Origin: Prochlorococcus sp. AG-311-J23
GTDB taxonomy: Bacteria; Cyanobacteriota; Cyanobacteriia; PCC-6307; Cyanobiaceae
Assembly: GCA_003284375.1 (NCBI GenBank)
Contig: QBVL01000008.1
Coordinates: 1-44,869, forward strand
Direction of reading: 5' to 3'
DNA: 44,869 nucleotides
Each line of letters starts with the position of its first letter. Position 1 is the stretch's first letter. Below the pieces are notes generated by a model. It was not told the DNA's origin. It searched no databases and saw nothing but the letters and a program-made list of their open reading frames with translations. The translations under genes and the position numbers were made by a program. Below, piece after piece: positions 33,304 to 42,588 of the stretch.

Positions 33304-34386
33304 ATGAACGTTCTCTTATCTATAGCTGTACTTGGCCTTCTGATTTTTTTTCACGAGTCTGGGCATTTTTTAGCAGCCGTACTTCAAAAAATAAAAGTCA
33401 GTGGATTTTCAATTGGTTTTGGACCAGCTCTTTTGAAAAAGGAAATAAATGGGATTACTTATTCACTTAGATCGCTTCCTTTAGGTGGATTCGTTTCATT
33501 TCCTGATGAAGAAACTGATTCACTAGTTCAACCTAATGACCCAGATCTTTTAAAGAATAGACCAATTCACCAAAGAGCAATAGTTATTTCAGCGGGTGTA
33601 ATAGCAAATTTATTACTTGCTTGGATCGTACTTATTGGTCAAGCAAGCTTTGTAGGAATTCCTAATCAACCTGAGCCAGGAGTAATAATTATGGGAATCC
33701 AACCAGATGAGCCTGCATTTAATTCGGGATTAGTGGCTGGAGATCGAATAATGAGCGTAAACGGTAAAGAATTAGGTAGCGGTAAAGAGGGGATTATGAA
33801 TTTAGTTAATATTATTCAAACTTCATCGGGTAAAGAATTACTTTTTGAGAGAGTTAATGATGGAGGAAACGAAACGATCTCTATAACTCCAGCTGAAAAC
33901 GAAGGCAATGGAAGGATAGGAGCTCAATTGCAACCAAATCTTCCTAATGAAGTATCGAAAGCAACTAATGTTGGAGAAATAGTTAATAGCTCGAATTCAC
34001 AATTTTATGAATTATTAAGTCGAACAGTTATTGGCTATAAAAGCTTGATTACTAATTTCTCTTCAACGGCTCAGCAGTTAAGTGGACCAGTCAAAATTGT
34101 TGAAATTGGTGCTCAGCTTTCAGAACAAGGGGGTTCAGGTCTTGTACTCTTTTCTGCTTTGGTTTCAATTAACCTTGCAGTTCTTAACTCGCTACCATTA
34201 CCACTTCTAGATGGAGGACAACTTCTTCTTCTAATTCTCGAAGGTATCAGAGGAAAACCAGTTCCTGAAAAAATTCAATTAGCCTTTATGCAATCAGGAT
34301 TTATTTTACTTGTAGGCCTAAGTGTTGTTTTGATAATCCGAGATACTACTCAACTATCTTTAGTTCAACAGTTTGTTCACAGATAA
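33304..34386 (+). CDS. rseP: Site-2 intramembrane metalloprotease RseP
   Basis: 360 residues. The zinc motif HESGH is at residues 17-21 in the first membrane helix, and the LDG motif (NSLPLPLLDGGQLL) lies in a later helix. A PDZ domain (~115-205) contains GIQPDEPAFNSGLVAGDRIMSVNGKEL. M50B proteases cut membrane-anchored anti-sigma factors and leftover signal peptides. Only 19 bp follow the serS stop, so they are likely co-transcribed. Confidence 0.95.
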   Translation: MNVLLSIAVLGLLIFFHESGHFLAAVLQKIKVSGFSIGFGPALLKKEINGITYSLRSLPLGGFVSFPDEETDSLVQPNDPDLLKNRPIHQRAIVISAGVIANLLLAWIVLIGQASFVGIPNQPEPGVIIMGIQPDEPAFNSGLVAGDRIMSVNGKELGSGKEGIMNLVNIIQTSSGKELLFERVNDGGNETISITPAENEGNGRIGAQLQPNLPNEVSKATNVGEIVNSSNSQFYELLSRTVIGYKSLITNFSSTAQQLSGPVKIVEIGAQLSEQGGSGLVLFSALVSINLAVLNSLPLPLLDGGQLLLLILEGIRGKPVPEKIQLAFMQSGFILLVGLSVVLIIRDTTQLSLVQQFVHR

Positions 34387-34497
34387 TATATTCAAACTAT
34401 TTGTTATTTTCAATTAACAAAATAAATTTCCAGCAATTTCTTAAAACAATCAGGTTAAGAGTTAAGATGTTCATAAATGAGCTAAATAAGCCCCTTA

Positions 34498-34800
34498 ATG
34501 GCCAAAAAGTCAATGATAGCGCGTGATGTAAAGCGCAAGAAACTAGTAGAACGATACGCAGATAAGCGTAAAACTCTTATTGATGCTTTCAAATCAGCCA
34601 AAGATCCTATGGAAAGATTAGAAATCCATAGGAAAATTCAAGCTTTGCCTAGAAATTGCGCACCAAATAGAATAAGAAATCGTTGTTGGGCAACAGGAAA
34701 GCCAAGAGGAGTTTATAGAGATTTTGGACTATGCAGAAATCAACTTAGATCAAGAGCTCATAACGGAGAATTGCCTGGAGTAGTAAAATCAAGCTGGTAA
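34498..34800 (+). CDS. rpsN: 30S ribosomal protein S14
   Basis: 100 residues, the long zinc-free form used by cyanobacteria. [70 protein letters not shown] match S14; the cysteines at 'NC', 'RC' and 'LC' do not form the CxxC pairs of the zinc form. A terminator follows. Confidence 0.97.
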   Translation: MAKKSMIARDVKRKKLVERYADKRKTLIDAFKSAKDPMERLEIHRKIQALPRNCAPNRIRNRCWATGKPRGVYRDFGLCRNQLRSRAHNGELPGVVKSSW

Positions 34801-34835
34801 AACTAACTGTAAATTCATTCATACGTAATAAGTGG

Positions 34836-34868
34836 AAAGTGGGAAAGATTATATCTCCCACTTTTTTT
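34836..34868 (+). terminator. Rho-independent terminator after rpsN
   Basis: AAGTGGGA (34837-34844) pairs with TCCCACTT (34856-34863), with an 11-nt loop and seven T's (34862-34868). It ends the rpmH-rpsN block before pnp. Confidence 0.88.
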
Positions 34869-34989
34869 AGTTTTATAGTTTCAGTAATTGTTGTAAATGT
34901 TTCCTCTAGGAAACAAATCTATCGAATTTTTTACTCAATTAGTCCCATTAAGTGTAAGAATGTGTAAAGACAAAAAGCTATAAAGGCAC

Positions 34990-37158
34990 GTGCAAGGTCA
35001 GACAAAATCCGTTTCTTTCGATGGTAGAGAGATAAAGCTCACTACAGGGAGATTTGCTCCACAAGCTGGTGGTTCAGTAATGATTGAGTGTGGGGACACC
35101 TCCGTCCTAGTAACAGCAACAAGATCGACAGGAAGAGAGGGGGTTGATTTCCTACCCTTAATGTGTGATTACGAAGAAAGACTATATGCGGCAGGAAGGA
35201 TTCCAGGAAGTTTCATGCGTCGTGAAGGGCGTCCTCCTGAGAGAGCAACTTTAATTTCACGACTCATTGATCGTCCAATGAGACCTCTTTTCCCTGGTTG
35301 GATGAGAGATGATATCCAAATAGTTGCTACATGCCTCTCCTTAGATGAGAGGGTGCCAGCAGATGTTTTAGCTGTTACTGGAGCTTCAATGGCAACATTA
35401 GTGGCAGGTATTCCTTTCCAAGGACCTATGGCTGCTGTTCGCGTTGGGCTCTTAGGCGATGACTTTGTTCTAAACCCAAGTTATCGAGAAATTGAAAGAG
35501 GTGATCTTGACCTTGTAGTTGCTGGGACTCCAGATGGTGTAGTAATGGTTGAAGCAGGAGCCAATCAACTTTCAGAACAAGACGTTATTGAAGCCATTGA
35601 TTTTGGCTACGAAGCCATAACTGAATTAATCAACGCTCAAAAAGAAGTTTTAAAAGAATCAGGAATCAAGCAAGAGATGCCTAAAGCTCCTGATACTGAC
35701 GACACAATTTCAACCTATTTAGAAAAAAATTGTACAAAATCAATAAGTGAAGTACTCAAAAACTTCGAACAAACGAAGGAAGAAAGAGACAATAAAATTG
35801 AAGAAATAAAGATAAGTGTTTCTTCCAAAATTGATGGTCTAAAAGATGATAATGCTGTCAAAAAATCTCTTTCTTCAAATAACAAACTATTAGATAACAA
35901 TTATAAAGCTTTAACTAAAAAGTTAATGAGAGATCAAATAATTAAGGAAGGGAAAAGGGTCGACGGAAGAGAATTAAATGAAGTAAGAGAAATTGATGCT
36001 GATGCTGCTGTTTTACCTAATAGAGTTCATGGGTCAGCGTTATTTCAAAGAGGTTTAACTCAAGTTCTTTCGACAGCAACATTGGGTACACCAAGCGATG
36101 CACAAGAGATGGATGATCTAAACCCTAATACAGATAAGACCTACATACATCACTACAATTTTCCGCCTTACTCTGTTGGTGAAACTAGACCAATGAGAAC
36201 ACCTGGCAGAAGAGAAGTTGGTCATGGAGCTTTAGCAGAAAGGGCCTTAATCCCAGTACTCCCAGCGAAAGACACTTTCCCTTACGTTCTTAGAGTTGTT
36301 AGTGAAGTATTGAGTTCAAATGGCTCTACTTCTATGGCTTCAGTATGTGGAAGTACCCTTGCCCTAATGGATGCAGGAGTTCCCTTAAAAGCTCCAGTTG
36401 GTGGAGCGGCGATGGGATTAATAAAAGAAGGAAAAGAGGTAAGGATATTAACTGATATTCAAGGAATTGAAGACTTTCTTGGAGATATGGATTTCAAAGT
36501 TGCAGGAACAGAAAAAGGAATTACGGCAATACAAATGGATATGAAGATAACGGGTCTTCCAGTAGAGACAATTGGAGAAGCCATCAATCAGGCCCTTCCG
36601 GCAAGAACACATATATTAGGCAAAATGTTAGAGGCAATTGAGACACCAAAAGAAAATCTTTCTCCACATGCACCAAGACTATTAAGTTTTAGAATTGACC
36701 CTGAATTAATTGGAACAGTAATAGGTCCAGGTGGGAGAACAATAAAAGGTATTACAGAGAGAACTAATACAAAAATCGATATTGAAGATGGAGGAATAGT
36801 AACTATCGCGTCACATGATGGAGCCGCTGCGGAAGAAGCTCAAAGGATAATTGAAGGTTTAACAAGAAAAGTTCATGAAGGAGAAATCTTCCCTGGTTCA
36901 ATCACTAGGATTATTCCAATTGGGGCGTTCGTAGAAATTCTTCCTGGTAAAGAAGGAATGATCCACATATCTCAGTTATCAGAGGCAAGAGTAGAAAAAG
37001 TTGAAGATGTTGTAAAAGTTGGCGATCAAGTGACCGTAAGAGTAAGAGAAATAGACAATCGAGGTCGTATTAATTTGAGCTTAAGAGGAGTTCCTCAACA
37101 TGGTGGATCGAACAACTACCCTGAGCCAACTCCTACTCCTGTTGCACCTCTTAATTAA
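34990..37158 (+). CDS. pnp: Polyribonucleotide nucleotidyltransferase (PNPase)
   Basis: 722 residues from GTG 34990 ([20 protein letters not shown]). Two RNase PH domains are present ([51 protein letters not shown]...[14 protein letters not shown]). The KH domain shows [17 protein letters not shown] and the S1 domain [21 protein letters not shown]. It degrades RNA phosphorolytically and can add tails. The long acidic-lysine linker (~220-300) before the second RNase PH domain is helical as expected. Confidence 0.97.
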   Translation: MQGQTKSVSFDGREIKLTTGRFAPQAGGSVMIECGDTSVLVTATRSTGREGVDFLPLMCDYEERLYAAGRIPGSFMRREGRPPERATLISRLIDRPMRPLFPGWMRDDIQIVATCLSLDERVPADVLAVTGASMATLVAGIPFQGPMAAVRVGLLGDDFVLNPSYREIERGDLDLVVAGTPDGVVMVEAGANQLSEQDVIEAIDFGYEAITELINAQKEVLKESGIKQEMPKAPDTDDTISTYLEKNCTKSISEVLKNFEQTKEERDNKIEEIKISVSSKIDGLKDDNAVKKSLSSNNKLLDNNYKALTKKLMRDQIIKEGKRVDGRELNEVREIDADAAVLPNRVHGSALFQRGLTQVLSTATLGTPSDAQEMDDLNPNTDKTYIHHYNFPPYSVGETRPMRTPGRREVGHGALAERALIPVLPAKDTFPYVLRVVSEVLSSNGSTSMASVCGSTLALMDAGVPLKAPVGGAAMGLIKEGKEVRILTDIQGIEDFLGDMDFKVAGTEKGITAIQMDMKITGLPVETIGEAINQALPARTHILGKMLEAIETPKENLSPHAPRLLSFRIDPELIGTVIGPGGRTIKGITERTNTKIDIEDGGIVTIASHDGAAAEEAQRIIEGLTRKVHEGEIFPGSITRIIPIGAFVEILPGKEGMIHISQLSEARVEKVEDVVKVGDQVTVRVREIDNRGRINLSLRGVPQHGGSNNYPEPTPTPVAPLN

Positions 37159-37161
37159 TAA

Positions 37162-38076
37162 TTAGACGAGGTAATTAGGTTCTTCTAGAGAGAAAAACTC
37201 CATAGCTTTTTGGCAAATTTTTTGATGAGATTTTCCATGGCTTGCAATTAAACAACCAGATTGAGAATAGTTTATTTCTTGGTAAATTATTTTTCTTCCA
37301 TCTGCATGAGAGAGAATGCCACCAGCTGCCTCGATCAGGGCATGTGGGGCTGCCATATCCCAATCCTTAGGTGCAGTTTTTCCGGATAGAGAGATATAAA
37401 CATCTGCTTCTCCCCTCAAAATTGAAGCAACTTTACAACCGACACTGCCTATTTTTTTTGTCTCACCAAAGCACATAGTTGACAGAAGATTATTAAGTTT
37501 TGATTGTTGATGATTTTTGCTTGAAACTAATATCAATTTCGATATATCTTTTCTCTCACTAAAAGAAAAGTTTTTTTTAGAGCCATCACGATTTTCAAAC
37601 CATGCACCAATTCCAACAATTCCAAACCATAATTCATCCTTTTCAGGTATCAAAACTATCCCAATCTTTGGCTTTTGTTTGTAGGCCAAAGCAATATGAA
37701 CTGCATAGTTTTCAGATCCTTGAAGAAAATCCTTTGTCCCATCTAATGGGTCAAGAATCCAACACCAATCTTTTTTATAATTATCTTTCTGAAAAGTTTT
37801 CTCCTTCGAAGTTTCTTCGCTTAAAATATCCCATTGTTTGAAAGTGAGATTATCCTTCAATCCAGAGATCAATAATTCATTCACTGCCATGTCAGCTGCA
37901 GATACAGGGCCGTCACCGCCTTCCTCTACAGTTAAAGATTTTGGGAAGCCATAGGGAGGTTCTTCACCTCTTGCATATGCCATCAAAACATCAGCGGAAG
38001 CCCAGCTAAGCTTTCTAAGCTCATCCAATAAAGTCGATAACTCGACCTCTTTTGGCACAACAAGATCAATAGACAT
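37162..38076 (-). CDS. cysQ: 3'(2'),5'-bisphosphate nucleotidase, CysQ type
   Basis: 304 residues. The metal-binding motifs of the inositol monophosphatase superfamily are present: DILSEE, WILDPLDGTKDFLQGSENYAVHIAL and KDWDMAAPHALIEAAGG. It removes 3'-phosphate from PAP/PAPS in sulfate assimilation or may act on inositol phosphates. The start at 38076 is 1 bp from the divergent rsmI start at 38078. It converges on pnp with only 3 bp between the stops and no visible terminator. Confidence 0.9.
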   Translation of the reverse strand: MSIDLVVPKEVELSTLLDELRKLSWASADVLMAYARGEEPPYGFPKSLTVEEGGDGPVSAADMAVNELLISGLKDNLTFKQWDILSEETSKEKTFQKDNYKKDWCWILDPLDGTKDFLQGSENYAVHIALAYKQKPKIGIVLIPEKDELWFGIVGIGAWFENRDGSKKNFSFSERKDISKLILVSSKNHQQSKLNNLLSTMCFGETKKIGSVGCKVASILRGEADVYISLSGKTAPKDWDMAAPHALIEAAGGILSHADGRKIIYQEINYSQSGCLIASHGKSHQKICQKAMEFFSLEEPNYLV

Positions 38077-38077
38077 A

Positions 38078-38965
38078 ATGGAATTAACTGACGAACAACA
38101 ACTTCAACAAGAAAGATCTGAACCTTGTCCAGGAACTCTTTACCTAGTAGGTACGCCAATAGGTAACTTAGGCGATTTATCACCAAGGGCAAAATCCATA
38201 CTTAAAAATGTTTCACGAATAGCCTGTGAAGATACACGTAGAAGTGGACAATTGTTGAAAATAATAAAATCTGAAGTACCACTACTGAGCTATCACAAAC
38301 ATAATTTCAAAAGTCGTCAATCACAACTATTAGGAATCCTAGAAAGTGGAGGGAGTCTTGCCTTAATTAGTGATGCTGGCTTGCCAGGGATAAATGACCC
38401 AGGGGAAGATCTAGTTCATGCTGCAAGGTCTAATAGTTATGAAGTAATTTGCATACCGGGACCTTGCGCGGCAACTACAGCATTAGTGATAAGCGGATTA
38501 CCCTCAGAAAGATTTTGCTTTGAAGGATTTCTCCCGAAAAAACAAAGCCTTAGGAAGAAACGTTTGGAAGAAATTTCTCAAGAACAAAGAACATCTGTAA
38601 TCTATGAATCACCTCATCAATTAATCAAACTTTTAGAAGATTTATCTATTTTATGCGGAAAAGAACGGCCTATTCAAATCGCGAGAGAACTTACAAAAAG
38701 ATATGAAGAGTCAATAGGTAAGACAATTGAGGAGGTAACAAAATATTTTATTACAAATAAACCAAAAGGAGAATTCACCATAGTGCTAGGAGGAAACAAT
38801 AATAAGCAACACAATAAAATAAGTGAATCAGAAGCATTAAATAAGCTCAATACATTAATAAATCATGGAGAAAAATCTAATACTGCAGCTCAAAAAGTCG
38901 CGAAAGAAACAGGCTATAAAAAAAAATGGCTTTACTCCAAATTACATAAGAGGCTTGACAAATAA
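38078..38965 (+). CDS. rsmI: 16S rRNA 2'-O-ribose C1402 methyltransferase RsmI
   Basis: 295 residues. The SPOUT-like/tetrapyrrole methylase motifs are clear: LYLVGTPIGNLGDLSPRAKSILKNV, CEDTRRSGQLL, SLALISDAGLPGINDPGEDLV, IPGPCAATTALVISGLPSERFCFEGFLP and LTKRYEESIGKTIEEV. It methylates C1402 of 16S rRNA with RsmH. The start is fixed by the divergent cysQ. Confidence 0.96.
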   Translation: MELTDEQQLQQERSEPCPGTLYLVGTPIGNLGDLSPRAKSILKNVSRIACEDTRRSGQLLKIIKSEVPLLSYHKHNFKSRQSQLLGILESGGSLALISDAGLPGINDPGEDLVHAARSNSYEVICIPGPCAATTALVISGLPSERFCFEGFLPKKQSLRKKRLEEISQEQRTSVIYESPHQLIKLLEDLSILCGKERPIQIARELTKRYEESIGKTIEEVTKYFITNKPKGEFTIVLGGNNNKQHNKISESEALNKLNTLINHGEKSNTAAQKVAKETGYKKKWLYSKLHKRLDK

Positions 38966-39020
38966 ACTTTTTCACTTGATGCTAATTAAAAGATAAATTT
39001 TAATTAGAGAAATTTTCTAA

Positions 39021-39251
39021 ATGTTTTTTAGATTACAACTTCTAACTCTAAATATTTCCACAGTAATATTACTAATTTTTTTTCTTTGCCTTGGATCTCA
39101 AAATCTAGGGAAAAAATATAGTTTAGATTTTCTAATTAATAAAACTGTAGACCTTCCAATTGGGTTCTTAATGGGTACATCATTTACTTTCGGATTATTT
39201 TCTGGAGGCCTAACTTCAGTATTAATGATTAAAAATAATCAGAAAGATTAA
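39021..39251 (+). CDS. Two-span small membrane protein (LapA-like)
   Basis: 76 residues with a hydrophobic segment at ~8-25 (LTLNISTVILLIFFLCLGSQN) and another at ~47-68 (PIGFLMGTSFTFGLFSGGLTSVLMI). The spacing and the N-terminal SQN motif resemble the DUF1049/LapA family of membrane proteins. Function unknown here. Follows rsmI by 55 bp. Confidence 0.65.
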   Translation: MFFRLQLLTLNISTVILLIFFLCLGSQNLGKKYSLDFLINKTVDLPIGFLMGTSFTFGLFSGGLTSVLMIKNNQKD

Positions 39252-39275
39252 CCTAAGATAAAATTGATTTAATAA

Positions 39276-40088
39276 CTAATTATCCAATCCTATTATTGAA
39301 TCTTCAAGAATTAATCTAGTGATACCCTTTGATATTAAATATGACTGTGAAAGTTTAAAAATACTTGTATTTGGTATCTTAATTACTCTTTGACTTCTAG
39401 AACATATTCTTTTTGCTGAACGTTGATTAGCAAATAATAAAATTGCTTTTCTTTGCAATTCATTATCTGGCAAAAAGCTCCATTCTGGCAAGTCAGAGAT
39501 AAGTTGTAATTCTAGCTCGACTTTCTTATCAACAATCATATAAACGCTCTCTGGAAGACATTCGTAATCAAGTATCTCAAAATCTGATTTTTGCTTCTTA
39601 AGGTCAAAATCAAAACCAGAAACAAGGGGGGCTATTTCCTCGAAATTCTCATCAAAGTTTTGATTATTTTCATCCTTATCATGATCTTTTATTTTTTGAT
39701 TAACCGAATATTGATCTTCTAGAAATTCATCAGCATCCTCAATATCTAAAGAAGCAATTTCATCAACGCCATGTTTATAAGATTCTTCATTTACCTTTAC
39801 ATATTGATCTTTTTCTTTAAATGAAATTAACAAGCTTGCCTGTTCTAAATCTTCCTCTTTTTGTTTTACTTTTTCATTATCAACCAATTTCTCTTTTTTA
39901 TTGCTGGTCTTTGATCTTTTTTTCTTTAAAAGTGTATATTCACTCTCAGACAAAAGGGTTTTGACTGTTCTATTTATAGTATTTGGAGTGCAATGATATT
40001 TTTCTGCTAGGGCATTGGTATTATCTCCAACCCTATAAGCATCAAGGATTTCAGCTTTTTGCGTCTTGGTCAATCTTCTTGAAATCAT
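39276..40088 (-). CDS. HTH-containing regulatory-like protein
   Basis: 270 residues. The N-terminal ~50 residues form a helix-turn-helix: LTKTQKAEILDAYRVGDNTNALAEKYHCTPNTINRTVKTLLSES, similar to the transposase-like or resolvase HTH of cyanobacterial regulators. An acidic linker (~55-160) leads to a C-terminal domain (FDLKKQKSDFEILDYE...SYLISKGITRLILEDSIIGL). It probably binds DNA; targets are unknown. It converges on the gene at 39021 and lies just left of the tRNA-Arg island. Confidence 0.72.
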   Translation of the reverse strand: MISRRLTKTQKAEILDAYRVGDNTNALAEKYHCTPNTINRTVKTLLSESEYTLLKKKRSKTSNKKEKLVDNEKVKQKEEDLEQASLLISFKEKDQYVKVNEESYKHGVDEIASLDIEDADEFLEDQYSVNQKIKDHDKDENNQNFDENFEEIAPLVSGFDFDLKKQKSDFEILDYECLPESVYMIVDKKVELELQLISDLPEWSFLPDNELQRKAILLFANQRSAKRICSRSQRVIKIPNTSIFKLSQSYLISKGITRLILEDSIIGLDN

Positions 40089-40405
40089 CTCTATTTTTTC
40101 TATATATCCAAGATAAGACGGAATAGTAAGAAGTAGTAAAAAAAATTCTCAACCTATAAAAACTCCTACAAAAATTTAGAAAGCTAAAGAACCCATCACT
40201 AAGACTCTAAATCCCTACTTAATTCTTATGCTATAAATTTAATTTTCCTTTGTTTGTAAAAGACACCATACCAAGCAAGTCTTAACAAATCTATTGTTGG
40301 TCTGCTTAATTCTGCTTGTTGTGGGCTACATGAGTATGTAGTCTTAAATAGTTGTTTTTGAAATGAGGGCGCGCTTTGTCGTCTTTATTTTAAAGATCTC
40401 CTCTA
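40089..40405. other. 0.3-kb upstream region of tRNA-Arg and HTH gene
   Basis: AT-rich non-coding DNA. One clear hairpin CTACAT-GAGT-ATGTAG lies at 40326-40341. Nothing else is recognisable; promoters of the two diverging units are presumably here. Confidence 0.5.
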
Positions 40406-40479
<74 letters not shown>

Positions 40480-40865
40480 TACTCAAAACATAGTGATACC
40501 AATAGACCTCAGAGATTGTTGAAATTCTCTGAGTCATCTTGATATGTCGTGATACTTGCCGATATAGCAATTCTGCACCAAAATATCAAGATTGAATGTG
40601 GACGTGGATGGAGTGATCTATATCTAGAGATGGCTCAATTTTACTTTTTGCTAACAGTTCTGCGAAAGCAAATTCAAGATAGTCAATTATTTTGGAGACA
40701 AATCTACGAATACTTATAAAAAAATTGCTGATGTCTTAGGGATTCAAAGTTTATTGAAAATTCGAGAATAAAGATCTCAAAACTAAAAACGATGAAACGG
40801 AAAGACGAATTTTGTCCAATCAAATCAATTAATAAGCTTTATACTGGATATTGATTTGAGGGGGT
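40480..40865 (+). pseudogene. Decayed copy of the tRNA-flanking DNA and integrase start
   Basis: The DNA after the intact tRNA resembles the DNA after the tRNA fragment at 44617-44869. Shared are GTACTCAAA immediately after the tRNA, AACAGTTCTGCGAA near 40650-40663 (44716-44729 on the right), and GCAAATCTGCGAACACTTATAAAAAA-like sequence near 40695-40726 (44760-44785). The right copy opens an integrase with ATG; here the start is ATA, about nine bases are missing after the A run, and the frame is lost. It is best read as the relic of an older integrase. No intact gene is present. Confidence 0.65.
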
Positions 40866-42371
40866 GTGTTAAGAGTGCTTGAAGAAAAAAACGATGCCAA
40901 ACAAAAAAAATATAAAAATAAGGTTTTTCAAGTTCCTTATTCATTGGGAAAAATCAAAAAAAATATTACACTTTTTTCAAATAACCTTTCTGAACAATCA
41001 AAGGAAGTCATAGCTAAACAAGCATTAAGATTTCACTCAAACGGAAACATTTCAGAAGCAGTAAAACTTTATCAATATTTAATTAATCAAGGTTTTAATG
41101 ATCACCAAATTTTTTCTAATTATGGAGTTATATTATTAAATCTTGGTAAGTTTAAAGAAGCAAAAATAGCTCTCCTTAAAGCAATAGAACTTAAACCTGA
41201 TTATGCTGAAGCATATTCCAATCTGGGAAATTTATTGAGAAATCTTGGTAATTTTAAAGAAGCAGAAATATCTATCAATAAAGCAATAGATTTAAAACCT
41301 GATTATGCTGAAGCACACTCTAATCTCGGAAATGTCTTAAAAGAACTTGGTAAGTTAAAAGAAGCAGAAAAAGTATTGCGAAAGGCCATAAAGCTTAAAC
41401 CAGATTACTCAAATGCTTATTCGAATCTAGGCATTGTACTTAAAAGTCTTGGATATTCAGACGAAGCAGAAAATAATTTTTCGAAAGCAATTGACTTAAA
41501 TCCATCTTCAACTATTGCATTGATGAACAGATGGGAGTTTTATTTTGATAAAAAGGATTTTGATCTCGCATTAAAAGATGCAGACTCATGTATCTCAGAA
41601 GACTCAAAAGTAGCAGCATTGAAATCTCTTTATGCTTTAGGTAGGCTTGATGAGATTTATGAGAGAATTAAAAATATCTCTAAAAAAGACGACAAAAATA
41701 TTAGCTTAGCTGCGTTTTCTTCTTTTATTTCAGAGCAAGAAAAAAAAGATACTTCGTATAATTTTTGTAGGAACCCATTAGATTATATGCATTTTACTAA
41801 CATCAAAATCCATATTAACAACTATATTGATTTTATAAGAGAAATTATTAATGAGCTATATGAATGTGACAGTGTTTGGGAACCTTTAAAGACAACAACT
41901 CATAATGGATTTCAAACACCAACACATATAGACTTATTCTCAAGCAACTCTAATAAGATTTCAAAACTAAAATCAATTATTTTAGAGGAATTAAATACAT
42001 ATTATTGTAAATATGAAAAAGAGACTTGCTCTTACATTAAAAAATGGCCCACAATCAAGAATATTTTTGGATGGCATGTTATCCTAAAAAGACAAGGATA
42101 TCAAGAGGCGCATATACATCCTTATGGTTGGTTAAGCGGAGTAATTTATTTAAAAGTTGTTCCAGATCTAGATAACGCTGAAGGTGCAATTGAGTTTAGT
42201 TTAAATGGACCTGATTACTCAAATAATAATTCTCCTAAGTTAACTTATTCTCCTAAATCAGGTGATATAATTTTTTTCCCATCTTCACTTCACCATCGTA
42301 CTATTCCTTTCAGCACAGACACAGATAGGATTGTTATAGCTTTTGACTTAATGCCACAAGGTAATAAATAA
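40866..42371 (+). CDS. TPR protein with C-terminal 2OG-Fe(II) oxygenase-like domain
   Basis: 501 residues; GTG 40866 is the first start, but GTG 40875 has a better-spaced GAGGGG. The leader at ~19-45 has F-x-VP-x-SLG and an NN pair. TPRs span ~50-280, with the QGF...SNYG signature in the first. Residues ~305-500 resemble the CHP02466 type of 2OG-Fe(II) oxygenase: H416/H418 in EAHIHPYGWLSGVIYLKV, H476/H477 in SSLHHRTIPF and an Arg in TDRIVIAF. Likely hydroxylates a small molecule or peptide; unknown. It shares a 102-bp DNA unit with the next gene at about 95 percent identity. Confidence 0.83.
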   Translation: MLRVLEEKNDAKQKKYKNKVFQVPYSLGKIKKNITLFSNNLSEQSKEVIAKQALRFHSNGNISEAVKLYQYLINQGFNDHQIFSNYGVILLNLGKFKEAKIALLKAIELKPDYAEAYSNLGNLLRNLGNFKEAEISINKAIDLKPDYAEAHSNLGNVLKELGKLKEAEKVLRKAIKLKPDYSNAYSNLGIVLKSLGYSDEAENNFSKAIDLNPSSTIALMNRWEFYFDKKDFDLALKDADSCISEDSKVAALKSLYALGRLDEIYERIKNISKKDDKNISLAAFSSFISEQEKKDTSYNFCRNPLDYMHFTNIKIHINNYIDFIREIINELYECDSVWEPLKTTTHNGFQTPTHIDLFSSNSNKISKLKSIILEELNTYYCKYEKETCSYIKKWPTIKNIFGWHVILKRQGYQEAHIHPYGWLSGVIYLKVVPDLDNAEGAIEFSLNGPDYSNNNSPKLTYSPKSGDIIFFPSSLHHRTIPFSTDTDRIVIAFDLMPQGNK

Positions 42372-42417
42372 ATTCATTTTTACTTAGTCTGTTTATTTAA
42401 ACATTAAATTTTCGACT

Positions 42418-42439
42418 AAAATATTTAGCTAAATATTTT
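42418..42439. repeat. Perfect 22-bp AT palindrome
   Basis: AAAATATTTAG-CTAAATATTTT is a perfect palindrome between the two island TPR genes, 47 bp after the stop at 42371. It could form a cruciform or a weak terminator, or bind a dimeric protein. Confidence 0.45.
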
Positions 42440-42588
42440 ATGTTATTAACTATTTAAAAATAGATTTAAATATTCATATAAACATTCCATTCCCTCAAGA
42501 TTTTTTAGAAAGATTAAAAGGCATAGTCTGCTAAAATAGGTTTTATAAAGGAATAAAGAACATCTATCTTAGCCTTTCATGGAGAATC

